DNA of 64,000 nt from Vibrio splendidus (GTDB taxonomy: Bacteria; Pseudomonadota; Gammaproteobacteria; Enterobacterales; Vibrionaceae), in the NCBI RefSeq assembly GCF_024347615.1, contig NZ_AP025508.1:124001-188000 (forward strand). Direction: 5' to 3'. The notes beneath the pieces are model-generated. The model made no database searches. It saw only the letters and a list, made by a program, of their open reading frames with translations, and was not told the DNA's origin. Within the stretch, counting starts at the first letter, position 1. Each line of letters opens with the position of its first letter. Positions 27,262 through 37,863 of the stretch are shown here, in pieces. A program made the position numbers and the translations under genes.

Positions 27262-27571
27262 AGAGCTATATTGATGTGTTTATTTATAGTGAACTATGTT
27301 ATCACTCACCTGGCTTTTTGTAATGATTGTTCACTTGGTTAGCAGTTATGGTTGTGACGGGCTTCAAGAATGTTGAGGCAACATGAATTATGCCTTGTTG
27401 TTGGCTATGCAATATCAGAGAGGTCATGGGTGGGGCGTATTAATTTATCGGTACTAATAACTTGAATTCGTATAAATAGGTCTCTTTGAAATGTGACTTC
27501 CTAATCGCATTGAGAATACAAATCTGATCTTTATCTAACCTACTACTCGATCTAAACATTAATGCATTAAC

Positions 27572-27600
27572 AAAAATAGCGCCAATGAGCGCTATTTTTT
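27572..27600. terminator. Terminator downstream of coaD, near-copy of the 26444 hairpin
   Basis: AAAAATAGCGC, CAATGA and GCGCTATTTTT pair, with T-runs on both strands. It ends the minus-strand coaD transcript. The rest of 27262-27615 (about 300 bp) holds no ORF or other structure I can support; it should include the GT25 promoter. Confidence 0.88.
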
Positions 27601-27615
27601 TGGGAGAAGGGGTCG

Positions 27616-29164
<1,549 letters not shown>

Positions 29165-29260
29165 AAAGTGCCCGAAAAAAGTGAATAATATCAGAATTAT
29201 GCAGATACTCGCATTAGTTGTAAAATAGCAATGACGAAAAGCGACCCAAAGGCCTCATAG

Positions 29261-29974
29261 ATGGAAACGATTAGCACCAAGAACCAAACAATTTGGTACG
29301 ACCCTGAACTTTTGGCTCAGGTACCAGAGGACGATATCGCTCAGATCTTTGAGGCTGAATATTGGCAGCAACAAGATGCCATTTCAGGCAGTGCTCAAGG
29401 ACGCGGTACCACATGGTTCATTCAGCTTGATGGAATACAGGCTGCACTGCGCCATTATCGCCGTGGCGGGTTGTTTGGGAAGCTAGTCGAAGACCAATAT
29501 CGTTTCTCTGATTGGGAAAGTACGCGCTGCGCGATGGAGCTTAATGTTCTTAATGTATTAGCTAATGCAGGTGTGAATGTACCCAAGCCTATTGCCGCTC
29601 GGGCGACGAAAAGCGGACTACTTTATCGAGCGGACTTAATGTCTGAACGAATTCCCAATGCCAAGGATCTGGTTGATGTATTGGTCAATGGTCCGATAGA
29701 TGCGGATGTTTATCGTCGAATTGGCCAAGAGGTACGCAAGATGCATGATGCTGGGGTTAATCATACCGATCTCAACATTCATAATATCTTACTTGATGAC
29801 TCGCAAAGGGTGTGGATTATTGACTTTGATAAGTGTGGTCAGCAAGCGGGTGATGACTGGAAAGAAGGCAACTTAAATCGCTTAAAGCGCTCGTTTTTAA
29901 AAGAAGTGAACAAGCGCCAGATTCAATGGCAAGATTCGGATTGGGAACTGTTATTGCAAGGCTACCAAGGTTAA
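29261..29974 (+). CDS. kdkA: 3-deoxy-D-manno-octulosonic acid (Kdo) kinase
   Basis: The 237-residue protein kinase-like fold has catalytic loop HTDLNIHNILLD and the DFG equivalent IDFDKCG. It phosphorylates O-4 of the single Kdo in Kdo-lipid IVA, as described for Haemophilus and V. cholerae. Presence of KdkA implies that the neighbouring WaaA is the monofunctional type. The gene is divergent from the heptosyltransferase gene and convergent with waaA. Confidence 0.92.
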   Translation: METISTKNQTIWYDPELLAQVPEDDIAQIFEAEYWQQQDAISGSAQGRGTTWFIQLDGIQAALRHYRRGGLFGKLVEDQYRFSDWESTRCAMELNVLNVLANAGVNVPKPIAARATKSGLLYRADLMSERIPNAKDLVDVLVNGPIDADVYRRIGQEVRKMHDAGVNHTDLNIHNILLDDSQRVWIIDFDKCGQQAGDDWKEGNLNRLKRSFLKEVNKRQIQWQDSDWELLLQGYQG

Positions 29975-30014
29975 TAGTTATTCGTTAAGAATGGCGAACA
30001 GCCAAAAATGTTAG

Positions 30015-31277
30015 CTAATTAATAATGTGTCCCAAGGTTTTATTCAACGCCCCTCGGTTCTGTTCAACTACTTGATAAGCCGCTAAGCCTTTATCTTTAC
30101 GTAATTTAGTTTGGGTGAACAGCTCTCTGAGTTGGCTTGCAATGTCACTGCTATCTTGACAAATAACCACGGCATTGGCTTCCAGCAGTTTGTCAGTGAT
30201 CTCGCTGAAGTTAAAGTAGCTCGGACCATTGAGTAAAGGTAACTGCAGTGCCGCAGGCTCTAGAAGATTGTGGCCACCCACCTTATCGCCCACAAGGCTT
30301 CCTCCCATAAAGCACACATCAGACCCGCCGAGTAATACCAACATTTCTCCCATCGTATCCGCAATATACACTTCAACATCAGAGGTGATTGGTTGCTGAC
30401 TCGTTCGAGTGATAGTCTTGAAGCCGTGCTCTTGAGCTAGCTCAGAGACTTGGTTAAATCTCTCTGGGTGACGAGGCACAATCATCAGCAAGGTATTAGG
30501 ATTGTCTTTAAGGAGCTGTTTATGAGCGTCTAAGATAATTTCATCTTCGCCTTGATGAGTGCTGGCAGCTATCCATACACTGCGTTCAAAGCCAATTTGT
30601 TCACGTAACACTTTGCCTTTTGATGCTTGTTCAGCTGAGACTTCAATATCAAACTTGATCGACCCAGTCACATGCACAGATGTTTTATCTAACCCTAATC
30701 GTATAAAACGCTCAGCATCACTTGGGTATTGGCAAAGTACTTGAGATAGGTTTTTTGCTAGAAGGTTAAACACAGGTTGGAATTTGGCGTAGCGTTGGCA
30801 CGAGCGTTCGGATAGACGAGCGTTAAGTACTGAAATAGGAACCCCAGCTTTCGCGACGCAGTGCAGCGTGTTTGGCCATAACTCGGTTTCCATGATTAAC
30901 ATCTGTTTAGGCTGAACAGTCTTCAAAAAACCTCGAACACACCAAGGAAAATCAATCGGCATGTAGCGATGCTCGACTAAATCACCGAGTTTTTCTATCT
31001 GCTCTGCACCCGTGCTGGTTGTCGTGGTAACGATGATGGCTTGGTTTGGATTGCGTCGCTTCAGTTGCTTGATGATCGGTACGGCGGCAATCGATTCACC
31101 AACCGATACTGCGTGAATCCAGATAGGATTCTTACCTTGAGTTTGCGGTGTGATCCCGAAATGTTCTTTCCAACGCTGACCAAAACTTGGCTTTCCGGGT
31201 TTGCTCTTATAAAGCCCATACAGCAGTAGCGGAGAAGCTAATGACAATATGAGAGTATAGATAAGTCGTATAAGCAT
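30015..31277 (-). CDS. waaA: Kdo transferase WaaA
   Basis: Starting at MLIRLIYTLI (ATG 31277) gives 420 residues, the family length; a longer start at 31307 seems non-native. An N-terminal membrane anchor (1-20) precedes a GT-B fold with WIHAVSVGES, METELWPN and the C-terminal GGSLVGDKVGGHNLLEPA donor-site block. It adds Kdo to lipid IVA. The probable product is mono-Kdo, later phosphorylated by KdkA; this is inferred from the gene pair. Confidence 0.95.
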   Translation of the reverse strand: MLIRLIYTLILSLASPLLLYGLYKSKPGKPSFGQRWKEHFGITPQTQGKNPIWIHAVSVGESIAAVPIIKQLKRRNPNQAIIVTTTTSTGAEQIEKLGDLVEHRYMPIDFPWCVRGFLKTVQPKQMLIMETELWPNTLHCVAKAGVPISVLNARLSERSCQRYAKFQPVFNLLAKNLSQVLCQYPSDAERFIRLGLDKTSVHVTGSIKFDIEVSAEQASKGKVLREQIGFERSVWIAASTHQGEDEIILDAHKQLLKDNPNTLLMIVPRHPERFNQVSELAQEHGFKTITRTSQQPITSDVEVYIADTMGEMLVLLGGSDVCFMGGSLVGDKVGGHNLLEPAALQLPLLNGPSYFNFSEITDKLLEANAVVICQDSSDIASQLRELFTQTKLRKDKGLAAYQVVEQNRGALNKTLGHIIN

Positions 31278-31385
31278 AAGAACAGTGACACCAGAAGGTA
31301 AAATCAATATTCAGAAGAGTATTTTCTTCAATCTCGAAAGTAAAGAGCGTTATAATTAAATGCTTAGTTGCGCTTTCAAACGGAC

Positions 31386-32441
31386 ATGGTGAATTTTATC
31401 TCATCGCTTATGCAAACCGATCAAACCTATCGTTTCTTGCTCTACGTCGAGCAAAATTATTCATTTGCTATTCTTCGCCCATTCTATGATTACGCGAAGC
31501 AACTCGGCCATGAGGTTAAGTGGTTGCTTGTTGGTGAAGACGCTTCTGAACATCTTTTACTGGATCAAGAGCAGAGCGTTTCTTTGACAGAAGCTATTGC
31601 CTTTAATCCTTCTGCTGTTCTAGTTCCTGGTGATCGTGTTCCTGCGTTTATTCCAGGATTGAAGGTGCAAGTATTTCATGGCTTGAACGAGAGCAAACGA
31701 GGGAACTTATACCCTGAGCGTGGTCTATTTGATTTGTATTGCACTGAAGGCCATGAAAGAACAAGTTCGCTTGAGCCGTTAGCCAAGCAACGCGGCTATT
31801 TTCAAGTAAAAGAGACCGGGTGGCTGAAGCTCGATAGCTTGTTTAATTATCAAACTAGTGAGAACCGTCATGAGAGACCTCAAATTCTGTTTGCCTCGAC
31901 GTTTTCGCCAAGCTTATCGTGTGCAGAGTTTGTTTATGAGGAGCTTAAACGCCTAAGCCAACTGAGCCAGTGGCAATGGTTGGTGACTCTTCACCCTAAA
32001 ATGAATCAAGAGACACGAGCCAAATATCAGGCACTGGAAGGGGATAACCTTCTCTTTTTCGATAATGATCGAGTGATTGAAATGCAGCATCGCGCCGATG
32101 TCATGGTGTGTGATAACTCATCGATATTTCAGGAATTCTTGTTGCTCAATAAGCCTGTTGTCACGGTAAATAATCGAGACCCTCAAGCAAGCTTTATTAA
32201 TATTACTCAAGCCGAGCAATTAGAGTCAGCAATTAAGCAAGCGATGCTAGCTGATGAAGCTAGAGATAACGCTATCGCTCATTACGGTCCGTCAATTACT
32301 CCATATCTAGATGGGCAATCCTCAGTGAGAGTTCTGAGTGCTATTACTGATGTGCTAGAAAGCGGCTGGCAAGATAACAAGCCAAAAAATTGGATTCGTA
32401 ACTTTAAGATCCGTAAATCATTAAACTATTGGAAATTCTAG
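31386..32441 (+). CDS. CDP-glycerol glycerophosphotransferase-like protein (TagB/TagF type)
   Basis: The protein is about 351 residues from ATG 31386; a TTG at 31368 or an ATG at 31410 are other start options, and none has a clear ribosome site. LHPKM and CDNSSIFQEFLLLNKPVV-type C-terminal segments match the GT-B TagB/TagF family, which polymerises glycerol phosphate in Gram-positives. In Gram-negatives these proteins modify LPS cores with phospho-polyol or act as sugar transferases; the substrate here is unknown. It is the first gene of a plus-strand trio (with GT2 and GT4), with TATAAT at 31351-31356. Confidence 0.75.
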   Translation: MVNFISSLMQTDQTYRFLLYVEQNYSFAILRPFYDYAKQLGHEVKWLLVGEDASEHLLLDQEQSVSLTEAIAFNPSAVLVPGDRVPAFIPGLKVQVFHGLNESKRGNLYPERGLFDLYCTEGHERTSSLEPLAKQRGYFQVKETGWLKLDSLFNYQTSENRHERPQILFASTFSPSLSCAEFVYEELKRLSQLSQWQWLVTLHPKMNQETRAKYQALEGDNLLFFDNDRVIEMQHRADVMVCDNSSIFQEFLLLNKPVVTVNNRDPQASFINITQAEQLESAIKQAMLADEARDNAIAHYGPSITPYLDGQSSVRVLSAITDVLESGWQDNKPKNWIRNFKIRKSLNYWKF

Positions 32442-32450
32442 GGCTGAATA

Positions 32451-33242
32451 ATGAGAAAACATACCCTGTCTGTCATTGTTATTACCAAGAATGAAGAAGA
32501 CCGAATTGAAACTTGCCTTAAATCTGTCGTCGACATTGCCGATGAGCTGATTGTTTTAGACAGCGGCTCAACGGATGCAACGGTAGAGATATGCCAAAAA
32601 TACACAGATAACGTGACCATCACAGACTGGCCGGGCTTTGGTAAACAAAAGCAACGAGCTTTAGATAAAGCTACATGTGATTGGGTGTTATCAATCGATG
32701 CTGATGAAGCGTTAGATGAAGAGATGAGTAAGGCTCTTGTTGAATTATTAAAACAAGATCAAATCAAACATACTGCTTATAAACTTCCTTGGGGAGTGAC
32801 CCTTTATGGCACAACACTTAAGTATGGTCGCAGTGCTCGTGCGGTATTGAGGTTATTTCAGAGAGAAGGCTCTCGTTATACGCTTGATGAAGTTCATGAG
32901 ACGGTCGTTCCGGAGCAAGGCTCTACAGGGATATTGAAGGGGTTTCTTCTTCATTACACCCATCGTGACTATGGCCACGGCCTAGATAAAGCAGCGCAGT
33001 ACGCCTGGCTCGGCTCGCAAAAGTACCATCGTAAAGGCAAGAAATCACACGGCTTATTTTTGGCCTTGTTACGAGCGGCATGGACATTCTTCCTTGTTTA
33101 TATTATTCGCCGCGGCTTTATGGATGGTAGTGTCGGCTTCATTATGGCGATGACCTACGCTCAAGTGAATTTCAATAAATACGTCGGTTTGTGGATTCTT
33201 GAAAATCGTTCAGAAGCCAGCTCAAAAGACCAAACCAAATAG
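32451..33242 (+). CDS. GT2 glycosyltransferase, WaaE/KdtX-like
   Basis: The 263-residue protein has the GT-A start LSVIVITKNEEDRIE, the acidic triad LDSGSTDAT and metal-binding DADEAL, then the WaaE-type block KLPWGVTLYG and GRSARAVLRLF. A C-terminal hydrophobic stretch (about 200-225) suggests membrane association. WaaE homologues add a beta-1,4-glucose to heptose I of the inner core. It is 9 bp after the TagB-like gene and 10 bp before the GT4 gene, forming one operon. Confidence 0.87.
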   Translation: MRKHTLSVIVITKNEEDRIETCLKSVVDIADELIVLDSGSTDATVEICQKYTDNVTITDWPGFGKQKQRALDKATCDWVLSIDADEALDEEMSKALVELLKQDQIKHTAYKLPWGVTLYGTTLKYGRSARAVLRLFQREGSRYTLDEVHETVVPEQGSTGILKGFLLHYTHRDYGHGLDKAAQYAWLGSQKYHRKGKKSHGLFLALLRAAWTFFLVYIIRRGFMDGSVGFIMAMTYAQVNFNKYVGLWILENRSEASSKDQTK

Positions 33243-33252
33243 GAACTGAGAG

Positions 33253-34332
33253 ATGAAGATTTTAGTTTGTGCATCTTACTTACATGCATGGAACAGTTTA
33301 CGCCCTGAAGCCGCGATCTTTATTGAGCTTGCGCGTCAAGGTCACCAAGTCACTATTATGACCCAAGGTGAGTCTGAGCATGTCTCAAAGTTAGAAGAGT
33401 GCGGCATTCGAGTCGTTGATGGTTATCCAAAGCGTAAAATTTGTTTTGATACCATTAAAAAGATTCGCCACGAGCTGAAAACGCATGATTACGACATCTG
33501 CTATGCTTTTAACTCAAAGACGATACCTAATGCGGCGTTTGCGTGTATTGGTTTCAACGTTAAATTAGTCGTTTATCGAGGCACTACTGGCGGGTTATAT
33601 CGACATGACCCTAGTGCTTATTTAACTCAACTTCACCCTCGTGTAGACGGCATTGTCTGTGTTTCAGAAGCGGTGCGACAAGATGTGGTAAAACGAGTTT
33701 GGAAGAACAAAGATAACGTTGTTACCATCTACAAAGGGCATGAATTGGATTGGTATAAAGTACCACCAACCGAGCGTTCTGAGTTTGGTTTGAATGAAGA
33801 TGATGTCGTCGCGATTACTGCAGCGCACGTAAGGCCAAGTAAGGGCATCTCTGTCTTACTTGAGGCGACCAAATACATTACTGCACCGAACTTCCATTTG
33901 ATCTTAGCGGGCAGCGGCTACGAGCCTCATTTTGATGAGATGAAAGCGAGCCCTATGAGTGAGCGCATTCACTACATTGGTCATCGTACTGATATCCCTT
34001 CAATCATGTGTATGGCTGACTTTCAAGTTCAGCCATCGATTAGCGGAGAAGGACTACCACGCACGATTGTCGAAGCGATGGCAAATGGCACAACCTCAGT
34101 AGTGACAACTACCGGTGGCGCTCCTGAACTCGTTGTAGATGGCGAGACTGGTTATATTGTCCCGACTGGTGACGCCAAGGCGTTAGGGGAGGCTATGGAT
34201 AAGCTTGCACAAGATAAGGCAAAGTGCACAACAATGAGTGAAGCAGCTAAGAAGCGCCTAGATGAAAGCTTTAGTTCACGAGTGACAGTGAAGAAGCATT
34301 TGGAATTTTTTGAGAAGTTGCTTAAGCAGTAA
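33253..34332 (+). CDS. GT4 glycosyltransferase (core LPS)
   Basis: The 359-residue GT-B enzyme has the typical retaining GT4 donor motif in QPSISGEGLPRTIVEAMA (EGLPRxxxEAM near residue 265) and an N-terminal acceptor domain with RPEAAIF. The sugar and linkage cannot be assigned. It is the last gene of the plus-strand core trio, ending at a terminator that overlaps the 3' end of the convergent legF gene. Confidence 0.85.
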   Translation: MKILVCASYLHAWNSLRPEAAIFIELARQGHQVTIMTQGESEHVSKLEECGIRVVDGYPKRKICFDTIKKIRHELKTHDYDICYAFNSKTIPNAAFACIGFNVKLVVYRGTTGGLYRHDPSAYLTQLHPRVDGIVCVSEAVRQDVVKRVWKNKDNVVTIYKGHELDWYKVPPTERSEFGLNEDDVVAITAAHVRPSKGISVLLEATKYITAPNFHLILAGSGYEPHFDEMKASPMSERIHYIGHRTDIPSIMCMADFQVQPSISGEGLPRTIVEAMANGTTSVVTTTGGAPELVVDGETGYIVPTGDAKALGEAMDKLAQDKAKCTTMSEAAKKRLDESFSSRVTVKKHLEFFEKLLKQ

Positions 34333-34344
34333 TATAAAGTGAAG

Positions 34345-34364
34345 AGGGCTGTTTAGCCCTTTTT
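34345..34364 (+). terminator. Terminator of the core trio, overlapping the end of legF
   Basis: AGGGCT, a GTTT loop and AGCCCT are followed by TTTTT. The legF stop codon (complement of 34353-34355) lies in the loop region of this hairpin. Confidence 0.8.
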
Positions 34365-35045
34365 GTTCATAAAAAACTCGGCAAGTTCAAAATCTAATTG
34401 TTGGTCAATATCAAAAGAAACTCGATTTTCCATCACGTAGGCAAAGGATTTTTCCGTGTATTTAATTTCACCATACTCCATAAGCTTTCGAGCATCGAAG
34501 ATATAAATAGCCCCATTGAATCGGTAAAAATCACCGCAATCTTGAGAGCGCTTTAATGCTTCAGGGCGAATAAAGTCTCCCATTGTGCCATCTTCTGGAA
34601 GCGTGTTAGCCCAAAGCGGTGGGTGTTCACATGGTGTAACGGAAACAACGGAGAAAGCCTGTTTTTCAATGAACAGATCCAATGCTTCATCGATATGTTG
34701 AGCCGTTCGCAATGGAGATGTTGGTTGAAGCAGTACAATTATATCTACGTCACGTCCAAATTTTTCTAACGTATAAGTTAGAACACTCTCTGTCGTTGCT
34801 GTATCCGATGCTAAGTGGTCTGGTCTTAGTTCTGGAACATCGACACCAAATAGGGAGGAGGCATCCGCTATCTCCTGATCATCTGTGCTAACGAATACTT
34901 GATCAACATACTTACTCTTTTTGGCTGCATCAATTGACCACCCAATTAATGGTTTTCCAGCTAAAGGCAGCACGTTCTTTCTTGGTAGTCGTTTGCTGCC
35001 ACCGCGGGCAGGTATAATCGCCAATACTCTTTTAGTGTCAATCAT
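34353..35045 (-). CDS. legF: CMP-nonulosonate (CMP-legionaminate-type) synthetase
   Basis: The 230-residue cytidylyltransferase has the CTP-binding motif IIPARGGSKRLPRKN near residue 10 and LQPTSPLRTAQHID. It activates a nonulosonic acid with CTP. It belongs to the NeuA/PseF/LegF group; the LegI/LegC context points to LegF. It is the last gene of the minus-strand array and its ATG overlaps the preceding stop by 1 bp. The stereochemistry of the sugar cannot be read from sequence. Confidence 0.88.
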   Translation of the reverse strand: MIDTKRVLAIIPARGGSKRLPRKNVLPLAGKPLIGWSIDAAKKSKYVDQVFVSTDDQEIADASSLFGVDVPELRPDHLASDTATTESVLTYTLEKFGRDVDIIVLLQPTSPLRTAQHIDEALDLFIEKQAFSVVSVTPCEHPPLWANTLPEDGTMGDFIRPEALKRSQDCGDFYRFNGAIYIFDARKLMEYGEIKYTEKSFAYVMENRVSFDIDQQLDFELAEFFMNKKG

Positions 35046-36112
35046 TAGAACATCTCTAAGCTATGGATATCAGCCTGCGCTCGATTGAAATCGTCCATGC
35101 GGCCAATATCTAACCAATACTCGTGGATTGGAAACATCAATACATTGTTGCGTTTATTCATATGTTGCTCTAACAACGTAGGCATATCTATATGGTAATT
35201 TTTTGGCACAGAATCAATGACTTGAGGTGAAACTACATAAATGCCAGCATTCACGAAAAAACGTTGTATTGGTTTTTCGACCATACTCGTTATTTTGTTT
35301 CCTTCTCCATTTATCACACCGTAAGGGATTTGATAGTCGTATTCACGGACACACATCGTTGCATCAGCATTATTGTCTATATGAAATTCTAACAAGCGTT
35401 GAAAATCTACCTTTGTTAGAACATCTCCATTAATCATAATGAGAGGTAAATCTTTAGGTAGGTCGTCAGGTAATAAGCCTAATGCGCCACCTGTTCCTAG
35501 CGGTTCATTCTCATGGACGTAGGTGATGTTAATGCCTAAATCACTACCATCGCCAAAGTGGTTTTGAATTTGTTCGGGCATATAATGCGTAGAGATATAA
35601 AAGTTAACGAAACCCGCTTTAGTAAAGCTTCGTATCACCGTTTCAAGAATTGGTTTATCACCGATCTTTAGCATCGGTTTGGGGCAGCTATCTGTCAGAG
35701 GCTTCAAACGGGTACCAAAACCTCCAGCCATAATAAAGACTGGGTTTTGATAACTTGGTTTGTTTACTAGAGCGCGGTGAAGAGTTTCGAGGCCAACTAA
35801 TTTCCCGTCATCAACGATAGGAATGAACAAGATATCGAGCTTATTCATTTCCTCAATTAGGTGATCTCTTGAATTTAGTGATGTTGCTGTTACTGGTGAC
35901 GAGTTCATTACATCAGATACAGGAGTGTTAAGGCCTTTGCCCGATAACAGCCCTCGACGAATATCCCCATCTGTGACTACACCTAACAAGGTGTGCAAGC
36001 CATCAACGACCAATGCTCCACGGAGTGCTTCTGAATCTATAATTTGTAACGCATCTTTAAGTGTTGCTGACGGTGACAAGATGGCTTTTTTCCAACTATT
36101 AATCATTTCCAA
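35045..36112 (-). CDS. ptmE: PtmE-like CBS-nucleotidyltransferase (GDP-glucosamine type)
   Basis: The 355-residue protein fuses a tandem CBS domain (about residues 8-118) to a sugar-1-phosphate nucleotidyltransferase (about 122-355, motif GGFGTRLKPLT near 131 and KPML). In Campylobacter the same fusion, PtmE, makes GDP-GlcN that feeds the GDP-linked legionaminic pathway. Its place within the leg genes supports that reading. The CBS pair may sense nucleotides. An internal Met two codons in is an alternative start. It overlaps legH by 14 bp. Confidence 0.82.
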   Translation of the reverse strand: MEMINSWKKAILSPSATLKDALQIIDSEALRGALVVDGLHTLLGVVTDGDIRRGLLSGKGLNTPVSDVMNSSPVTATSLNSRDHLIEEMNKLDILFIPIVDDGKLVGLETLHRALVNKPSYQNPVFIMAGGFGTRLKPLTDSCPKPMLKIGDKPILETVIRSFTKAGFVNFYISTHYMPEQIQNHFGDGSDLGINITYVHENEPLGTGGALGLLPDDLPKDLPLIMINGDVLTKVDFQRLLEFHIDNNADATMCVREYDYQIPYGVINGEGNKITSMVEKPIQRFFVNAGIYVVSPQVIDSVPKNYHIDMPTLLEQHMNKRNNVLMFPIHEYWLDIGRMDDFNRAQADIHSLEMF

Positions 36113-36758
36113 CCCACTTAGTTTCCTGATTTAGTTTAGCGAAAGTAATTGTGTGCGAGTCAACGTCTTTAACAATGGTGCTGCCCGCCCCTACAATACA
36201 GCCTTTACCCAACTCAATACCCTGAATTACTGTCGACCCGGCTCCAACATATACATTGTCATGGGTTTTAACGTGTCCACAAAGTGTTGCTCGAGGAGCA
36301 ATATGATTGTGCTGACCAATAATACAATCATGCTCAACGAGAGCTGCTGTATTAATGATGCTATGGGCTCCTATCTCAACACCAGTCTGCACTACGGCTT
36401 GAGTTAGAATTTGAGAGCCTTCAGCTAGAGAAACAAAACTTGATACATGAGCTGTTGGCGCAATAACGGTCTCAAATCGATAACCCAATTGGCTAAAATA
36501 GATTCCAACTTTCTCTCGCAATGAAGACTTAGGCATCATGCCAATACCATTTACCAACAGAACATCACTTGGTGAGAACTCCGTTATATCAGCGTCTTCT
36601 AAGAGTTGAGTAAGTCCCACAAAAACATCACGTTGAGTTATGTCATCTGGGCTAATAACTGCAACAATCTCTCGTCCTTTCTCCAACAAAATATCGGTTA
36701 ACACGCTAGCATGCCCACCGCCACCAATCATTACAATGGGAAGTTCAAGGTTACTCAA
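36099..36758 (-). CDS. legH: NeuD/PglD-type acetyltransferase, probable LegH
   Basis: The 219-residue protein has an N-terminal Rossmann-like sugar-binding domain (IVMIGGGGHASVL) and a C-terminal left-handed beta-helix of hexapeptide repeats (about 95-205). The catalytic His is likely in VEHDCIIG. Such enzymes N-acetylate a 4-amino sugar nucleotide (LegH, PglD) or O-acetylate the finished acid (NeuD). LegH is preferred because the pathway needs an N-acetyltransferase and no other is present in this array. It overlaps legI by 8 bp. Confidence 0.82.
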   Translation of the reverse strand: MSNLELPIVMIGGGGHASVLTDILLEKGREIVAVISPDDITQRDVFVGLTQLLEDADITEFSPSDVLLVNGIGMMPKSSLREKVGIYFSQLGYRFETVIAPTAHVSSFVSLAEGSQILTQAVVQTGVEIGAHSIINTAALVEHDCIIGQHNHIAPRATLCGHVKTHDNVYVGAGSTVIQGIELGKGCIVGAGSTIVKDVDSHTITFAKLNQETKWVGND

Positions 36759-37824
36759 CGATTAGATCCCCTGCTTGATATGGCTTACTTGCTGTTTTTC
36801 CCAAAAGCTCCCACAACTTATAAGGAGACATACCTGAGCCCGGGCGCTTTATCACTAAATTTTCCATGTTAAAGGTTTCCCCAACAGAGATTGGTTTTGC
36901 TGCGACTAAGCTTTTACGAGCTACGGTCTTGTTTTTAACCTCAGAAACAGTGGGGCTCTTAACATTAGTCCCAAGCGCGACTTCAACCTGGCGAATAGCA
37001 TCGATCATAGCTTTGAGTTCATCTGGTTCCAAAGAAGCTTTGTGGTCTGGCCCTTCCATGGTTTTATCAAGGGTAAAATGTTTTTCGATTAATACTGCCC
37101 CACGCGCTACAGCAGCGATTGGAATAGTTATTCCCTCACTGTGATCTGAATAGCCTGACGCTAAATCAAATGCTAGGCCTAGTGTGTCCATTGCTTTCAG
37201 ATTAATTTCTTCCATTGGCGCTGGATATTCAGTTGTACAATGTAAGATAGTCACTTTTTCTTTAAGCAACCTCTGCCCTTCATTCGAGGCATAAGCTTGT
37301 TGGAAAGCCAGAATACTGGGTTGTTTGTCATCGTCAGTAAGATAACCGAATGCTATAACCCCAAGTACTGACTCAACTTCTGCCAATGTAGCCATACCTG
37401 TAGAAACAATAAGATCACAACCAGTACGTGCATGCTCTAAAACAAGAGGCGCGTTTGTGATCTCACCTGAGGGGATCTTTAATCGCTTAAGACCGAGTTC
37501 GTTCACCAAAAAATCTAAGCTTTCAGAATCAAAAGCAGTAGAGAGGAATTCAATCCCAAGTTTATTGCAGTGGGCAACCAGTTGATGGTGTACTTCATAC
37601 GATAATTCTAGGCGACTTAACATGGCCAACTGAGATTCTTGCTTTTGTGTGTTCGCTACTTGATAGTCAGCTTGCTTTGCCGACTCTGTGACCAAGTTCT
37701 TCGCTTTAAAGGTTTGAAACTTAACAATGTCAGCACCTGCTTGATAAGCAGCTTCCACTAATTCAAAGGCGAGCTTATCATTCCCATTATGGTTAACACC
37801 TGCTTCAGCAATTATTAATGTCAT
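36751..37824 (-). CDS. legI: N,N'-diacetyllegionaminate synthase-type (NeuB family)
   Basis: The 357-residue protein has a TIM-barrel synthase domain (about 1-280, start LIIAEAGVNHNG, metal and PEP site region) plus a C-terminal antifreeze-like SAF domain (about 297-357, GSGMSPYKLWELLG). It condenses phosphoenolpyruvate with a 6-carbon 2,4-diacetamido sugar to give the nine-carbon acid. LegI is preferred over NeuB/PseI from the neighbouring legB, legC and legG. Confidence 0.9.
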   Translation of the reverse strand: MTLIIAEAGVNHNGNDKLAFELVEAAYQAGADIVKFQTFKAKNLVTESAKQADYQVANTQKQESQLAMLSRLELSYEVHHQLVAHCNKLGIEFLSTAFDSESLDFLVNELGLKRLKIPSGEITNAPLVLEHARTGCDLIVSTGMATLAEVESVLGVIAFGYLTDDDKQPSILAFQQAYASNEGQRLLKEKVTILHCTTEYPAPMEEINLKAMDTLGLAFDLASGYSDHSEGITIPIAAVARGAVLIEKHFTLDKTMEGPDHKASLEPDELKAMIDAIRQVEVALGTNVKSPTVSEVKNKTVARKSLVAAKPISVGETFNMENLVIKRPGSGMSPYKLWELLGKTASKPYQAGDLIVE

Positions 37825-37863
37825 AGAGTCTCTTTTTGTATTTGTTCTCGGTCTATAAAGGAA

